A stretch of 64,000 nucleotides of DNA from Vibrio gazogenes (GCF_023920225.1 NZ_CP092587.1:1550001-1614000), one strand, 5' to 3'; positions 48,476 through 57,410 are shown, counted from the stretch's first letter. Notes: generated by a model not told the origin, from the letters alone. Numbers and translations are program-made.

Positions 48476-48839
48476 AATCACCCGACAGTTATTATGGCGT
48501 TATTTTGTTAACTCATGGGTAAATTTTCAAAATACTTTTCCTAATCTGATAGAAACACATTAAGGCAGTGACACTAAAACATTTCTGTTCAGTTCCTTTT
48601 TAAAACTGACGGTCCCAAAATTCACTGAAACGCTCATCGGCTGATTATTTTGAGAACTCACATCCAAAATCTCATACTTTTTTAATACTTTTGTCGATCT
48701 AAAAACTGATAGCCTGTGAATGCACTGGCAAAATCCAGTGTCGGGATTGAGACCCCTGTATTTTCTTCACAAGACATGTAAAATGCCAGCTCTGCTGATA
48801 TTTCCATGTAACTTCAGCACACCTGAATTATGGTGGACT
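48476..48839. other. Intergenic region with a dispersed repeat
   Basis: No gene seen. It contains the 43-base repeat at 48584-48626 that recurs at 60235-60277, pointing to rearranged mobile-element DNA. Confidence 0.5.
48584..48626. repeat. Dispersed 43-bp repeat, copy 1
   Basis: About 39 of 43 bases match 60235-60277, including the shared stretch GTCCCAAAATTCACT. Possibly an end of a decayed transposable element. Confidence 0.6.
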
Positions 48840-48964
48840 GGATAGGGGCGCTTTGGCGCACCGTTTCTTGTGAGCGGTTGTCTCAAACCTGTCCGGTTCG
48901 CCACTCAAAGTTTGAGACCTTTGTGTGGTGACGTACCATTCATCACAAGAAGAGGTGACAACCT
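48840..48964 (+). promoter_or_regulatory. Structured leader of the 65-residue gene
   Basis: GC-rich leader with a GCGCTTTGGCGC hairpin (near 48849) and a 9-bp inverted repeat GTCTCAAAC (48880-48888) / GTTTGAGAC (48910-48918). A Shine-Dalgarno (GAGGTGA) lies just before the start codon. Its composition differs from its AT-rich surroundings. Role unknown. Confidence 0.4.
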
Positions 48965-49162
48965 ATGTATGAAACCATCCCTTACGATCATCAATTTGCT
49001 CAAAAAGCCCGCGAATACCTGCGCCAGTTAGAAGAAATGTTTGAAGCCGAACAGCGACACAACAGTCAAGAGCTGCGCAACGTGCTGCTGTATCTGAATA
49101 ACCTGATTACCACCCATTATGTGCGCTATCATGAGGAGCCGGATGAATCAGATTTGGCATGA
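48965..49162 (+). CDS. Small charged hypothetical protein, 65 residues
   Basis: Predicted helical, rich in Glu/Arg/His (YLRQLEEMFEAEQRHNSQEL), with a good Shine-Dalgarno. A truncated second copy lies at 46261. It is followed by a perfect palindromic hairpin. I do not recognise the family; the duplicated structure suggests a mobile-element or recombination hotspot gene. Confidence 0.65.
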   Translation: MYETIPYDHQFAQKAREYLRQLEEMFEAEQRHNSQELRNVLLYLNNLITTHYVRYHEEPDESDLA

Positions 49163-49307
49163 TGGTTGATTGGTTTATTTAATTTTCGAGCCGCAATTGC
49201 GGCTCGTTTTGATCAAGTTCTAAGAACCGGCCCTGATCGCGGGACTGAATCACATGCTGAGCATCGTAGGTGTATTGTTTGAGAGAAATTTTGATGATTA
49301 AAACGGT
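49053..49307. repeat. Direct repeat copy B
   Basis: The copy that belongs to the complete 65-residue gene; see copy A at 46261. The two copies bracket about 2.5 kb containing the LysE and MBL-fold genes. Confidence 0.85.
49187..49210 (+). terminator. Palindromic terminator (also present in copy A)
   Basis: A perfect 20-base palindrome CGAGCCGCAATTGCGGCTCG followed by TTTT, 25 bases after the 65-residue gene. Confidence 0.75.
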
Positions 49308-49472
49308 GGTAACTGGTTTATGCTCCATTTTAATTTTGGCACGAGCTTCTTGACCATTTTCTCTTTTCATTCCTTGACCTACTTTTTTTAATGGCAGATT
49401 ATGAGTCTAGTTGAGCACCCATGACTGTATAGACATGTTCTGTAATTTGAGAGTGCAAGGAAAAATAAGACC

Positions 49473-49606
49473 AATATAACTCGATACATCACGGGCTACT
49501 ACAGCCAACTCAGGCCACATCAATATAATGGTGGTCTAACACCCAATGAGTCTGAACGACTGTATTGGGGAAACTCTAAAACCGTGGCCAATTTTAGTGA
49601 CCACTA
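49473..49606 (+). pseudogene. IS3-family transposase C-terminal remnant
   Basis: One frame reads ITRYITGYYSQLRPHQYNG then GLTPNESERLYW and SKTVANF. This is the C-terminal end of an IS3-family OrfB transposase (rve domain: RPH...NGG...P). No start and no upstream catalytic DDE part remain. The fragment runs into the Shine-Dalgarno of the 1088-residue gene, which therefore abuts an old IS end. Confidence 0.8.
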
Positions 49607-49623
49607 CAGAAAAGGGGTGAAAA

Positions 49624-52600
49624 ATGGGAGCAGAGATAGCAAGTACTTCAAGTCTTTCGCCAAGGGTATTCCTAAAAGCTAGAAGACCAGAGCGTTTTTC
49701 CGACTCAATAATAAAGGAAGTAGGTAAACTAGATCGTTCTGTTTTGGAATTTCAGCTGTCTACGCTTAACAGAAGAAATATGGAGTTAGCATTTGAAGAT
49801 TTCGCTAAAAAACTCTGTGAAAAAGTCATATGTCCAAATCTGCTGGAGCAAACAGGTCCGGTTGCTGGTGGTGATGGAAAGGTAGATACACAAACCTTTC
49901 CCGTATCAGAGCAATCTAAAGTTCTTTGGTATATTGGAGTTGATGAAAATTCCAACAACGAACGATGGGCTTTTGCAGTAAGCACACAAGAAGCTTGGAA
50001 AGCTAAGTGCAAGAAAGATGTTCGAAAAATAAAAGCTACTGACAGAGATTACAAAAAAGTATTTTGTGTCACAAATATGTATGCAAAAGCTAATCAGCGA
50101 AGTGAGTTGGAAGACTCGCTAAAGAAAGAAACTGGAATTGATGTAAGAATTCTAGATATATCTTGGATACTAGATCAAATATTTACTCATGGCTACGAAC
50201 AGTTAGCGATTGATTGCTTGTCGATTGATATAGATTGGCGCCGAGAAATAGAAATCGGGGTTAATGACTATGCTAGAAATGTAAGGCTAAATGAGCTCGA
50301 AGAATCAATAAAAAATGAAATAGACACTAGTAAAGTGCTCCCTCATCAATTGGATTGGTTATTAGAGGTAGCGGTATTGTCAAAGGAGCTCGAAAAACCC
50401 TCAATTGAAACGCAGGGTCTTTTTCTAAGAGCCATCAAAGCGGCTGAAAAATTTGGCACAAATTTCCATCGATTTAATGCTCATTATCAGTATGCTTGGG
50501 CTGCCTATTGGTGGTTTGAAGACATTGCTATATTTGGTGAGCAGCTATTGTTATGTTTGCAGATAGCGAAAGGAATTGAGCAATCGGGTCAATGGGGAAA
50601 TACAGTATCGCTTCTTGGCCTTTATTCGAGCTACTATCGAGGTAGTGAGGGTGAAAGTGATTTGGATATCGAATCGCTTCTGTTAGAGGCAAAAGGTGAA
50701 CTAAATAAGCTTGCAAAAAAGGACGAACGACCCAGTAATTCTCTGATGTCTCGGATCTATATTGAATTGCTAAATTTGCATTCCATCAAGAATATAGACC
50801 AAGCTTCAGCCATATTTTCATCAATGCACGAAATTATGAAAGAAGGTGAGAAGTTAGTAGGTTTCTCATTTAATGAACTATCTAACTTGGTTACCGAGCT
50901 GGATAGTTTTTTTGGTGAATTAGAAAGTTATGAAAATTTACTTGACTATATCACAGAGTACACTTCACGTCGTGATGGCGAGGTTAGGGGGGCTGTTCTC
51001 TGGCTAAAAAGGGGCGCAAGGCGCCTAGAATCTAACGAACCATATCAATCAATAAAGTTAATTGGTAAATCTCTTGCGGCGCTATACAAAAAGGAGTCCA
51101 AGAAAGAACTTTATGCTGCATTAAATATTCTTTCAGAGGCTTACAGGAAAGTTGGTTTGCTTTGGGCATCGCGTGCGAATTTATTGCTCGCTGCATCAAT
51201 AGTTACAGACGAATTTTGGCGTAGCGGTGACATTCTATCTGCTCAAGTATATGCATATATACGGCTTGCTAAAGTTGAACTTCAGTTAGGCCGTGTAAAT
51301 TACGCTCTCGCATGGTGGGAGCTGGCATCTGTTGCCTCGTCTCTGGTTGAAGAACAAACTATATCAGAAACTGAATATCTTTTTTTCGATGCATATTTGT
51401 CTCAATGCATACTCAATACCCCTATCGACCGGCTAAGTTCTATTCAACGATTACCCGATCTTTTGGATAAAGCGCAATTATTCGTTAGTAGATCTATGCT
51501 GTTGTATTCACTGGGTCATGAAGATCTTGTAAAAAAAGAGTTTGAATTGAATATAGACGCCGAGTATATAGATTATCTAAAAATGGTTAGAGATACAGAT
51601 TTAGGTGCATCTGTACCAGAAATAATTGATTGTGAAGAAAGATATGGTCACTTGAAAAGTTATGTTATGGGTTGTGAAATTGGAGTTTCTTTTCCGTTTA
51701 GAAGTCCTTTGGTAGAGCTAGCGGAAACACTACTTTCTGTCATAGAAGGTTTTTTCTCAACAGGAATGGTTGATGAAGTATTTGTATACGAGTCTCGCCT
51801 TGAAATTGAAATTACAGCCGATGACGATGATGAAATAGAGATATCACATGAAGTAGATGATGCAAGTGGAACTCTAAAAATGAATGTTCTATGTTCATCA
51901 TTCCCCCCTGATATGTTGAACGTTTCTGGGCAAAAAATTATTCAAGAATGGCTTCATGATTTTGTAATTGACGTATTCTCACGCATGGTTAGGCCCAAAA
52001 ATACAGAGAGGACTCTGGAATCTATGCTTGGCGAAGACAGAGCTCTAGAGCGTTCTGTATCATTTGGGTCATGTTTTGTTGGTTTGCAAAATATAATGGG
52101 TAATGATGCCGTTAGTCGTATTAAGTCTCTTCTGCGTGATTCTGAACACAAAAAATACGACATGCTACGTTCGTTGCCATGGGATTCTAGCTTTCCAAAG
52201 TCTAAACCGGCGAGCAAACCATTGAGCGATTTGAAGCCTGGCAACGGAGAGCCACCCGAAGGGTTGATTGATGGTGAAAGCTTGACCCATAAAGATATGA
52301 AGGTACAGGATCTTATCAAAATAAGGTTGTGGGATAGAACTGTATGGTGTGGGACTGGATATGCAATTTATCCTAATGGAGATATTGAATTAACTTTACT
52401 TTTTGAAGATGAAAAAGCTGCAGAAGTTATTTTTGCAGATTTAGAAAATGAAATTGGTAGTGAAGACAGAGAAGATCGATTAAGAATATCAATTATTAGA
52501 AATATTGACCGAAAAAATCCTGCACATTACAGAGTTTGTATTAGTGAAAACTTCACTTTTGACTCGAACAAAACTGTTCAGATGATTGCCAGAAAAAACA

Positions 52601-52890
52601 CAATGACCCCTTCGACATCCGAAAATCTTAATAGGTTTCTATCTGCGTTTGATGAGCGGAAAAGCTATATTTTGAGCTATGCAGTAGTTAGGAATGAACG
52701 GATTATAGAGAACTCATTAGCGAAGAAAAAATCAATCCGAAAATTTGACATTAATGTTTTAGAGGCATGGAAGATAGGGCCTAATGATATAGAAGTGATG
52801 GCTATTCATTCAGATGATGACCCTCTAATCCCAGAAGGTGTATGTAATGCTCCTATAATTGAGTCTCTAAAAAGGAAGTTTAGTCATTGA
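49624..52890 (+). CDS. Large protein with PD-(D/E)XK-nuclease-like N-domain and helical repeats; candidate defence protein
   Basis: 1088 residues; ATG with AGGGGTG eight bases upstream. Residues about 50-190 look like a restriction-endonuclease fold: helix ELAFEDFAKKLCEKVICPNL, then GGDGKVD (82-88, acidic Asp84/Asp88), a beta strand WAFAVS and QEAWKAK (122-128, candidate E/Q-x-K), then VFCVTN and DVRILDISWILDQIF. Residues about 240-680 are a long array of helical pairs resembling TPR repeats. The last 350 residues are mixed with no recognised domain; no NTPase motif was found. It is AT-richer than the core genes and sits next to an IS stump. The nuclease call is by motif reading only. I recall similar N-terminal domains in uncharacterised proteins near defence genes. 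Confidence 0.75.
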   Translation: MGAEIASTSSLSPRVFLKARRPERFSDSIIKEVGKLDRSVLEFQLSTLNRRNMELAFEDFAKKLCEKVICPNLLEQTGPVAGGDGKVDTQTFPVSEQSKVLWYIGVDENSNNERWAFAVSTQEAWKAKCKKDVRKIKATDRDYKKVFCVTNMYAKANQRSELEDSLKKETGIDVRILDISWILDQIFTHGYEQLAIDCLSIDIDWRREIEIGVNDYARNVRLNELEESIKNEIDTSKVLPHQLDWLLEVAVLSKELEKPSIETQGLFLRAIKAAEKFGTNFHRFNAHYQYAWAAYWWFEDIAIFGEQLLLCLQIAKGIEQSGQWGNTVSLLGLYSSYYRGSEGESDLDIESLLLEAKGELNKLAKKDERPSNSLMSRIYIELLNLHSIKNIDQASAIFSSMHEIMKEGEKLVGFSFNELSNLVTELDSFFGELESYENLLDYITEYTSRRDGEVRGAVLWLKRGARRLESNEPYQSIKLIGKSLAALYKKESKKELYAALNILSEAYRKVGLLWASRANLLLAASIVTDEFWRSGDILSAQVYAYIRLAKVELQLGRVNYALAWWELASVASSLVEEQTISETEYLFFDAYLSQCILNTPIDRLSSIQRLPDLLDKAQLFVSRSMLLYSLGHEDLVKKEFELNIDAEYIDYLKMVRDTDLGASVPEIIDCEERYGHLKSYVMGCEIGVSFPFRSPLVELAETLLSVIEGFFSTGMVDEVFVYESRLEIEITADDDDEIEISHEVDDASGTLKMNVLCSSFPPDMLNVSGQKIIQEWLHDFVIDVFSRMVRPKNTERTLESMLGEDRALERSVSFGSCFVGLQNIMGNDAVSRIKSLLRDSEHKKYDMLRSLPWDSSFPKSKPASKPLSDLKPGNGEPPEGLIDGESLTHKDMKVQDLIKIRLWDRTVWCGTGYAIYPNGDIELTLLFEDEKAAEVIFADLENEIGSEDREDRLRISIIRNIDRKNPAHYRVCISENFTFDSNKTVQMIARKNTMTPSTSENLNRFLSAFDERKSYILSYAVVRNERIIENSLAKKKSIRKFDINVLEAWKIGPNDIEVMAIHSDDDPLIPEGVCNAPIIESLKRKFSH

Positions 52891-52924
52891 AGCCTTATAA
52901 CAAGTCAAAACACGCGGTAGAATA

Positions 52925-53365
52925 ATGAAAACTGAGCAGATAGAAGAAATTGCAAAAAGGTTTAGACAAGCGATTTTATCGTTTCCTAAATCGGCTTTTC
53001 CGTGGAACTCATCAATGGGTATTTGCCAATTTCCAACAGCTTGCTGCGGTGATACATCACAAACGCTAGCAACATACATTTTCGATCAAACAGGCATTAT
53101 ATACAGTTACGTTCATGGTCGGGATGGCGGCGACGATGGAGAAATTGGATCTCATGCTTGGCTAGAGTACGGAGATTTAGTAATAGACATTACAGCTGAT
53201 CAGTTTAATGATAATGGGTCCTGTCATGCTGAGGTCTACATTGGGCCTAGAACTGAGTGGTATAATTCGTTCGAACTTAGCATTGAACCAGACGGGCGAC
53301 ATTCATCACTAACGGACAAAGGTAGTCTGGATGATGTCTACGCGAGAATATGCAGTGGGCTATAA
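52925..53365 (+). CDS. Small transglutaminase/cysteine-protease-like protein
   Basis: 146 residues. A Cys-His-Asp arrangement of the transglutaminase-like fold is visible: TACCGDTSQTLATYIF (Cys40/Cys41), SHAWLEYGDLVIDITADQF (His77, Asp88, possibly Asp92). No signal peptide, so cytoplasmic. It starts 34 bases after the 1088-residue gene and is probably co-transcribed. Such proteins are frequent as uncharacterised singletons on mobile DNA; substrate unknown. An attC-like site follows, so it might be a captured cassette. Confidence 0.7.
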   Translation: MKTEQIEEIAKRFRQAILSFPKSAFPWNSSMGICQFPTACCGDTSQTLATYIFDQTGIIYSYVHGRDGGDDGEIGSHAWLEYGDLVIDITADQFNDNGSCHAEVYIGPRTEWYNSFELSIEPDGRHSSLTDKGSLDDVYARICSGL

Positions 53366-53469
53366 CAAGAGCTAAAGGCCTCAATATACTTTTACTAATA
53401 TGACAGAAACGAGTTATAGCAATAGTGCTAGCTCATTTCTGTCCAGAAGTGATTTAGTAGAGCGTTAGG
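53362..53469. other. attC-like integron recombination site (candidate)
   Basis: Begins TATAACAAG at the end of the transglutaminase-like gene and ends GCGTTAGGT, matching the GTTRRRY core-site form. Inside, GACAGAAACGAG pairs with CTCATTTCTGTC around a central loop, and outer arms pair partially. A similar TTATAACAAG lies at 52895, before the gene, but without a GTTRRRY end. No integrase is present in the window. Confidence 0.4.
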
Positions 53470-53695
53470 TCTGTTTGTGCACTTTCAACAACTGGCAGTT
53501 TCACAAGCTACGGGTTGGCCCATTCAGTTGGTCAGATCGTCAATCATTCAAAAGCCCCAAACAGAAGTACTAACGAACGGCTCGATTTTTATTTAAATAG
53601 GCGTGAATGGTTAACATCGCGATTTTTGGTTTAGTATCCCCATTGGGATAATTGGTTCAGACCCATTACTCCCATATGGTTTAAGGGGAACAAAT
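53470..53695. other. Intergenic region with direct repeat
   Basis: No gene. It contains the 53-base repeat at 53513-53565. It separates the putative cassette from the convergent GntR gene. Confidence 0.45.
53513..53565. repeat. 53-bp direct repeat, left copy
   Basis: Nearly identical to 60341-60392 (one indel and one substitution), including TCAATCATTCAAAAGCCCC. The two copies bracket the GntR-aminotransferase-ProC-TAXI TRAP module. Confidence 0.75.
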
Positions 53696-54403
53696 TTAGA
53701 TAGCCTTCGCGTTACTGGAATCAATGGATTCCTGAATAAATCCGACTAACATTTCCACTTTACTATAACCTTGTTGCATGTGGTCTTTTACGTGATTAAG
53801 CATTAAATCCAGTGAATCGCCACAGGCAAGTGCAACGTAAGTATCATGAGCATCTACGCGAGGACCTGAACGATTATGAGCTTTCTGATGTAACGTAAAA
53901 TAGAGGTGTAAACGTCCTCTCAATCTTTTCCATGTATCCTGCAGAAGAGTATGTCCACAATATTTATATACAATATTATGTAATTCCAGTTCCTCTATAA
54001 TTGTGGCGTCTCTGTCTTCTTCTTTTATAGCCTTGGTCAATTTATCGAGTTGTTGCTTCATTTCAGTATAAAACTCAGGAGTACGTTGGTCCCAGACCAG
54101 TCTAAAAGCAAACTGTTCGATCTCTGTTCTGAACGTGTATAGCTCCTGAATTGATTGGACAGAAATATTGGCGACGTAGGTCCCTGTATAGGGGATAGTC
54201 TCAACCAGTCCTTGATCAACCAGTTGTCTGATGGCTTCTCTTAACGGTCCTCTGCTAACGCCTAACTGAGAGGACAACAGGGATTCTGTTAATTTGGTTC
54301 CCGGAGTTAAATCCCCTCGAATAATGGCTTCTCTCAACTGTTCTGCAACATTAGAGCGTAGGGTTCTGTCTTTAGTTATAGGTTTTAGATTTGTAATACT
54401 CAT
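53696..54403 (-). CDS. GntR family (FadR/FCD) transcriptional regulator
   Basis: 235 residues from the ATG at 54403; an in-frame TTG six codons upstream is possible. Winged helix: LRSNVAEQLREAIIRGDLTP and SSQLGVSRGPLREAIRQL. FCD effector domain with the metal-type residues in ELELHNIVYKYCGH. Divergent from the aminotransferase operon; a perfect 23-bp inverted repeat lies between them. Confidence 0.9.
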   Translation of the reverse strand: MSITNLKPITKDRTLRSNVAEQLREAIIRGDLTPGTKLTESLLSSQLGVSRGPLREAIRQLVDQGLVETIPYTGTYVANISVQSIQELYTFRTEIEQFAFRLVWDQRTPEFYTEMKQQLDKLTKAIKEEDRDATIIEELELHNIVYKYCGHTLLQDTWKRLRGRLHLYFTLHQKAHNRSGPRVDAHDTYVALACGDSLDLMLNHVKDHMQQGYSKVEMLVGFIQESIDSSNAKAI

Positions 54404-54500
54404 AGTTTCACTAATGCTCAATGGAACGGTACTTATTAAACGATTTTACTATCAAAACTTAACCTATTTGGGTTATTTAGTAAACAGTGATTTGTATGAT

Positions 54501-54523
54501 TGTCAACAATCCTACTGTTGACA
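54501..54523. promoter_or_regulatory. Operator of the aminotransferase/TAXI-TRAP operon
   Basis: TGTCAACA, seven bases, TGTTGACA: a perfect inverted repeat midway between the divergent GntR gene and the aminotransferase. It is the best candidate binding site of that GntR protein and could control both directions. Confidence 0.65.
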
Positions 54524-54588
54524 TGTTTGTTTTTTGGTCATAGCATGAAACAAAACGTTAACATTCCATACACATTCAAGGAAGAAGT

Positions 54589-55506
54589 ATGTCATCACAT
54601 TCGTTTAGTGCTCACGCTTCAGAGGAAGATATTAGAAACGACTCGATATTAATTTATGTCAATGGAAAGTTGGTGCCGAAAGAAGAGGCAATGGTTTCTG
54701 TTTATGACAGTGGATTCATGTTGGGGGACGGTATCTGGGAAGGTCTCAGAGTGTACAATGGTCAAATTGCTTTTCTTGAAGACCACCTTGATCGTCTGTA
54801 TGAATCGGCAAAAGTTCTCGATATCCCGCTAGATATGCCAAGAGCGGATTTGGTAAAAGCGTTATATGGAACGTTAGAAGCTAATAACATGGTTGATGAT
54901 GCGCATCTAAGACTGATGGTTAGCCGAGGTAAAAAGCGTAAGCCTTTTCAGGATCCTAAACTGACCATAACCAAGCCGACAATAGTTATCATCGCTGAGC
55001 ACAGTAAACCAAGTCAGGAAGTTGTCGATAAAGGTATGTCTCTGTTTACGGTTCATGTCGTCAGGGGACAGCCAAACAGCCAGGATCCTAAGCTCAATTC
55101 CCACAGCAAACTTAATTGCATAACGGCTCTTATTCAGGCTCAGAAAGCCGGTGCCGATGAAGCGTTAATGCTTGACCCACACGGTTTCGTAAGTACCTGC
55201 AACTCAACAAACTTCTTTATTATCAGAAAAGGTGCAGTTTGGACATCTTCTGGTAAGTACTGTATGAACGGAATCACTCGTCAGAAAGTGATTGACGTAT
55301 GTCACGCAAATAATATTCCTGTTTATGAAAAAGACTTCTCATTATTCGAGGTTTATGGTGCCGATGAAGCATTTACCACGGGTACGTTTGGTGGGCCGGT
55401 CCCTGTCATAAATATCGATGGCAGAGTTATTGGGGATGGTGTCCCCGGAGAGGGAGTCATGAAGATTCGCCAACTCTATAAGCAATTGGCGTCAAATTTG
55501 AAGTAA
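54589..55506 (+). CDS. Class IV aminotransferase (BCAT / D-amino-acid aminotransferase-like)
   Basis: 305 residues. PLP fold type IV: SGFMLGDGIWEGLRVYNG (residues about 41-58), Schiff-base Lys174 in LNSHSKLNCITALIQAQ, and STCNSTNFF plus GITRQKVIDVC in the PLP phosphate region. Similar to branched-chain and D-amino-acid aminotransferases; the true substrate is unresolved. First gene of an operon with a ProC-like reductase and a TAXI TRAP transporter. Confidence 0.87.
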   Translation: MSSHSFSAHASEEDIRNDSILIYVNGKLVPKEEAMVSVYDSGFMLGDGIWEGLRVYNGQIAFLEDHLDRLYESAKVLDIPLDMPRADLVKALYGTLEANNMVDDAHLRLMVSRGKKRKPFQDPKLTITKPTIVIIAEHSKPSQEVVDKGMSLFTVHVVRGQPNSQDPKLNSHSKLNCITALIQAQKAGADEALMLDPHGFVSTCNSTNFFIIRKGAVWTSSGKYCMNGITRQKVIDVCHANNIPVYEKDFSLFEVYGADEAFTTGTFGGPVPVINIDGRVIGDGVPGEGVMKIRQLYKQLASNLK

Positions 55507-55536
55507 CTTGTTCTGATGATGAAAGGGAATTGAATT

Positions 55537-56373
55537 ATGACTCAGCCACAAAAAATGACAATGCTGGTTATTGGTGGAGGCAAAATGGGTGGTGCCATCA
55601 TACAGGGCTGGTTGAAAACAGGACTCGATGCATCACACATTTATCTGGTGGATATGAACGAAAGTGTATTAAGCCAATTTAAACAACTCGGCATTAATAC
55701 ATATAAGCCTGATGAAATTGAACAGTTGCGCTCAGTTAACTTCAGCGATGTTTTACTCGCACTAAAGCCACAGATGATTGGTGCTTTTGCACCAGATTAT
55801 CGTCAGCTTGTTGGTTCTGATACCTGCCTCATGTCGATTGCGGCTGGTGTCAGCATTGAACAATTACGGTCTATTTTTACCAGCGCTGCAAGTATTGTCC
55901 GTATCATGCCGAATACACCTGTGCTTGTTGGTAAAGGTGTCGTGGTTGCTTACACGGATGCGGGGCCGGAGATTAGAGATAAAACCGCGGCTTTGTTTGA
56001 ACCGTTAGGCAATTTTTACTGGTTAGATCATGAAGATCAGATGCATGCGGCGACAGCGGTTTCTGGAAGTGGCCCTGCTTATATTTTTTACTTCTGTGAG
56101 TGTTTTATGGATACAGCAACCAAAATGGGGTTGCCTGAAGATTTAGCACAAAAAATCGCAAAAGACACCTTTATTGGGGCGGCAAAAATGATTGAGCAAC
56201 AAGAATCATCGGTCGCAGAGTTACGTCAAAATGTGACGAGTCCTAACGGTACAACACAAGCCGGATTAGAGAGATTAGCTCACGGTGGTCTTATCACTGA
56301 GCAAATAAAAGCCTGCTGCGAAGCTGCTTGTCAGCGCAGTATAGAAATTTCAATGGAGTTAAGCAGTCAGTAA
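55537..56373 (+). CDS. proC: Pyrroline-5-carboxylate reductase family protein
   Basis: 278 residues. Rossmann start MLVIGGGKMGGAIIQGWL (residues about 9-26), then IVRIMPNTPVLVGKGV and the P5CR signature TAVSGSGPAYIFYFCECFMD followed by LRQNVTSPNGTTQAGL. It normally makes proline from pyrroline-5-carboxylate. Placed in a catabolic/uptake operon, it may instead act on a cyclic imino acid produced from the transported compound, so this could be a second, specialised ProC. Confidence 0.88.
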   Translation: MTQPQKMTMLVIGGGKMGGAIIQGWLKTGLDASHIYLVDMNESVLSQFKQLGINTYKPDEIEQLRSVNFSDVLLALKPQMIGAFAPDYRQLVGSDTCLMSIAAGVSIEQLRSIFTSAASIVRIMPNTPVLVGKGVVVAYTDAGPEIRDKTAALFEPLGNFYWLDHEDQMHAATAVSGSGPAYIFYFCECFMDTATKMGLPEDLAQKIAKDTFIGAAKMIEQQESSVAELRQNVTSPNGTTQAGLERLAHGGLITEQIKACCEAACQRSIEISMELSSQ

Positions 56374-56429
56374 CGAAAAATCTTAATCGGTAAAAGATCT
56401 TTATACGTATTTAACAGGGAAGATAAATC

Positions 56430-57410
56430 ATGAAGCATTTTATTAGGAAACATATTGTTACCGCAGCGATAGGTTCGATGGCAGTCATGTCGCACACTAC
56501 TTTTGCCGAAGAGGTAGAACACTTTTCTATAGGAACGGCTGGCCAGACAGGGGTTTACTACGTTGTGGGTGAGTCTATCTGTAAAATGGTCAACAGAAAT
56601 AGTGATACTCATCATTTACGTTGTTCTGCTCCCTCAACAGGTGGTTCAATTGCAAACCTGAATTCAATTCGTTCTAACGGCCTTAACTTTGGTATCGTTC
56701 AGTCTGACTGGCAGTATCATGCTTATAACGGGACTTCGAACTTTAAAAAAGCAGGTCCGTTTACAAAATTAAGATCTGTATTTTCACTTCATTCTGACAT
56801 CTTTACTTTAGTTGTTAGAGATGACGCTAATATCCATTCATTTGAAGAGTTGAAAGGGAAAAGGGTGAACATTGGTAACCCAGGTTCAGGTCAGAGAGCA
56901 ACGATGATGAATGTGATGAAAGAGTTCGGGATGACAACCGATGATTTCAAACTGGCTGGTGAGCTTAAATCTTCGGAACAATCTCAAGCTTTGTGTGATA
57001 ACAAGATTGATGCTTTCGTAATGGTAGCAGGTCATCCGGTTGCTAATGTAAAAGAAGCAACAAGTACTTGTGCAACGCACATCATCAATGTTGATGGCCC
57101 GCATATCGACGATTTGGTTAAAAAGTATCCTTACTATAGTGCGGCGACTATTCCTGGTGGAATGTACGAAGGTACCCCTGATGATGTAAAAACATTTGGT
57201 TTGAAAGCGACCCTAGTCACCTCTACGGATACGTCAGATAAGGTGGTTTATAACTTAGTTAAAGCAGTGTTTGAAAACTTTGCTCGTTTTAAACGGTTAC
57301 ATCCAGCGTTCTCAAGTTTAGAACCTGAAGATATGATCACCAAAGGACTATCAGCACCATTACACCCTGGCGCAATCCAATATTACAAAGAACGAGGCTG
57401 GATGAAGTAA
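56430..57410 (+). CDS. TAXI family TRAP transporter solute-binding protein
   Basis: 326 residues with a signal peptide (cleavage after TFA, about residue 25). The TAXI family signature GTAGQTGVYYVVGESICKMVN follows (in part), then RVNIGNPGSGQRATMMNVM. Characterised TAXI proteins bind glutamate, glutamine or dicarboxylates. It delivers the solute to the fused permease encoded next. Confidence 0.92.
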   Translation: MKHFIRKHIVTAAIGSMAVMSHTTFAEEVEHFSIGTAGQTGVYYVVGESICKMVNRNSDTHHLRCSAPSTGGSIANLNSIRSNGLNFGIVQSDWQYHAYNGTSNFKKAGPFTKLRSVFSLHSDIFTLVVRDDANIHSFEELKGKRVNIGNPGSGQRATMMNVMKEFGMTTDDFKLAGELKSSEQSQALCDNKIDAFVMVAGHPVANVKEATSTCATHIINVDGPHIDDLVKKYPYYSAATIPGGMYEGTPDDVKTFGLKATLVTSTDTSDKVVYNLVKAVFENFARFKRLHPAFSSLEPEDMITKGLSAPLHPGAIQYYKERGWMK

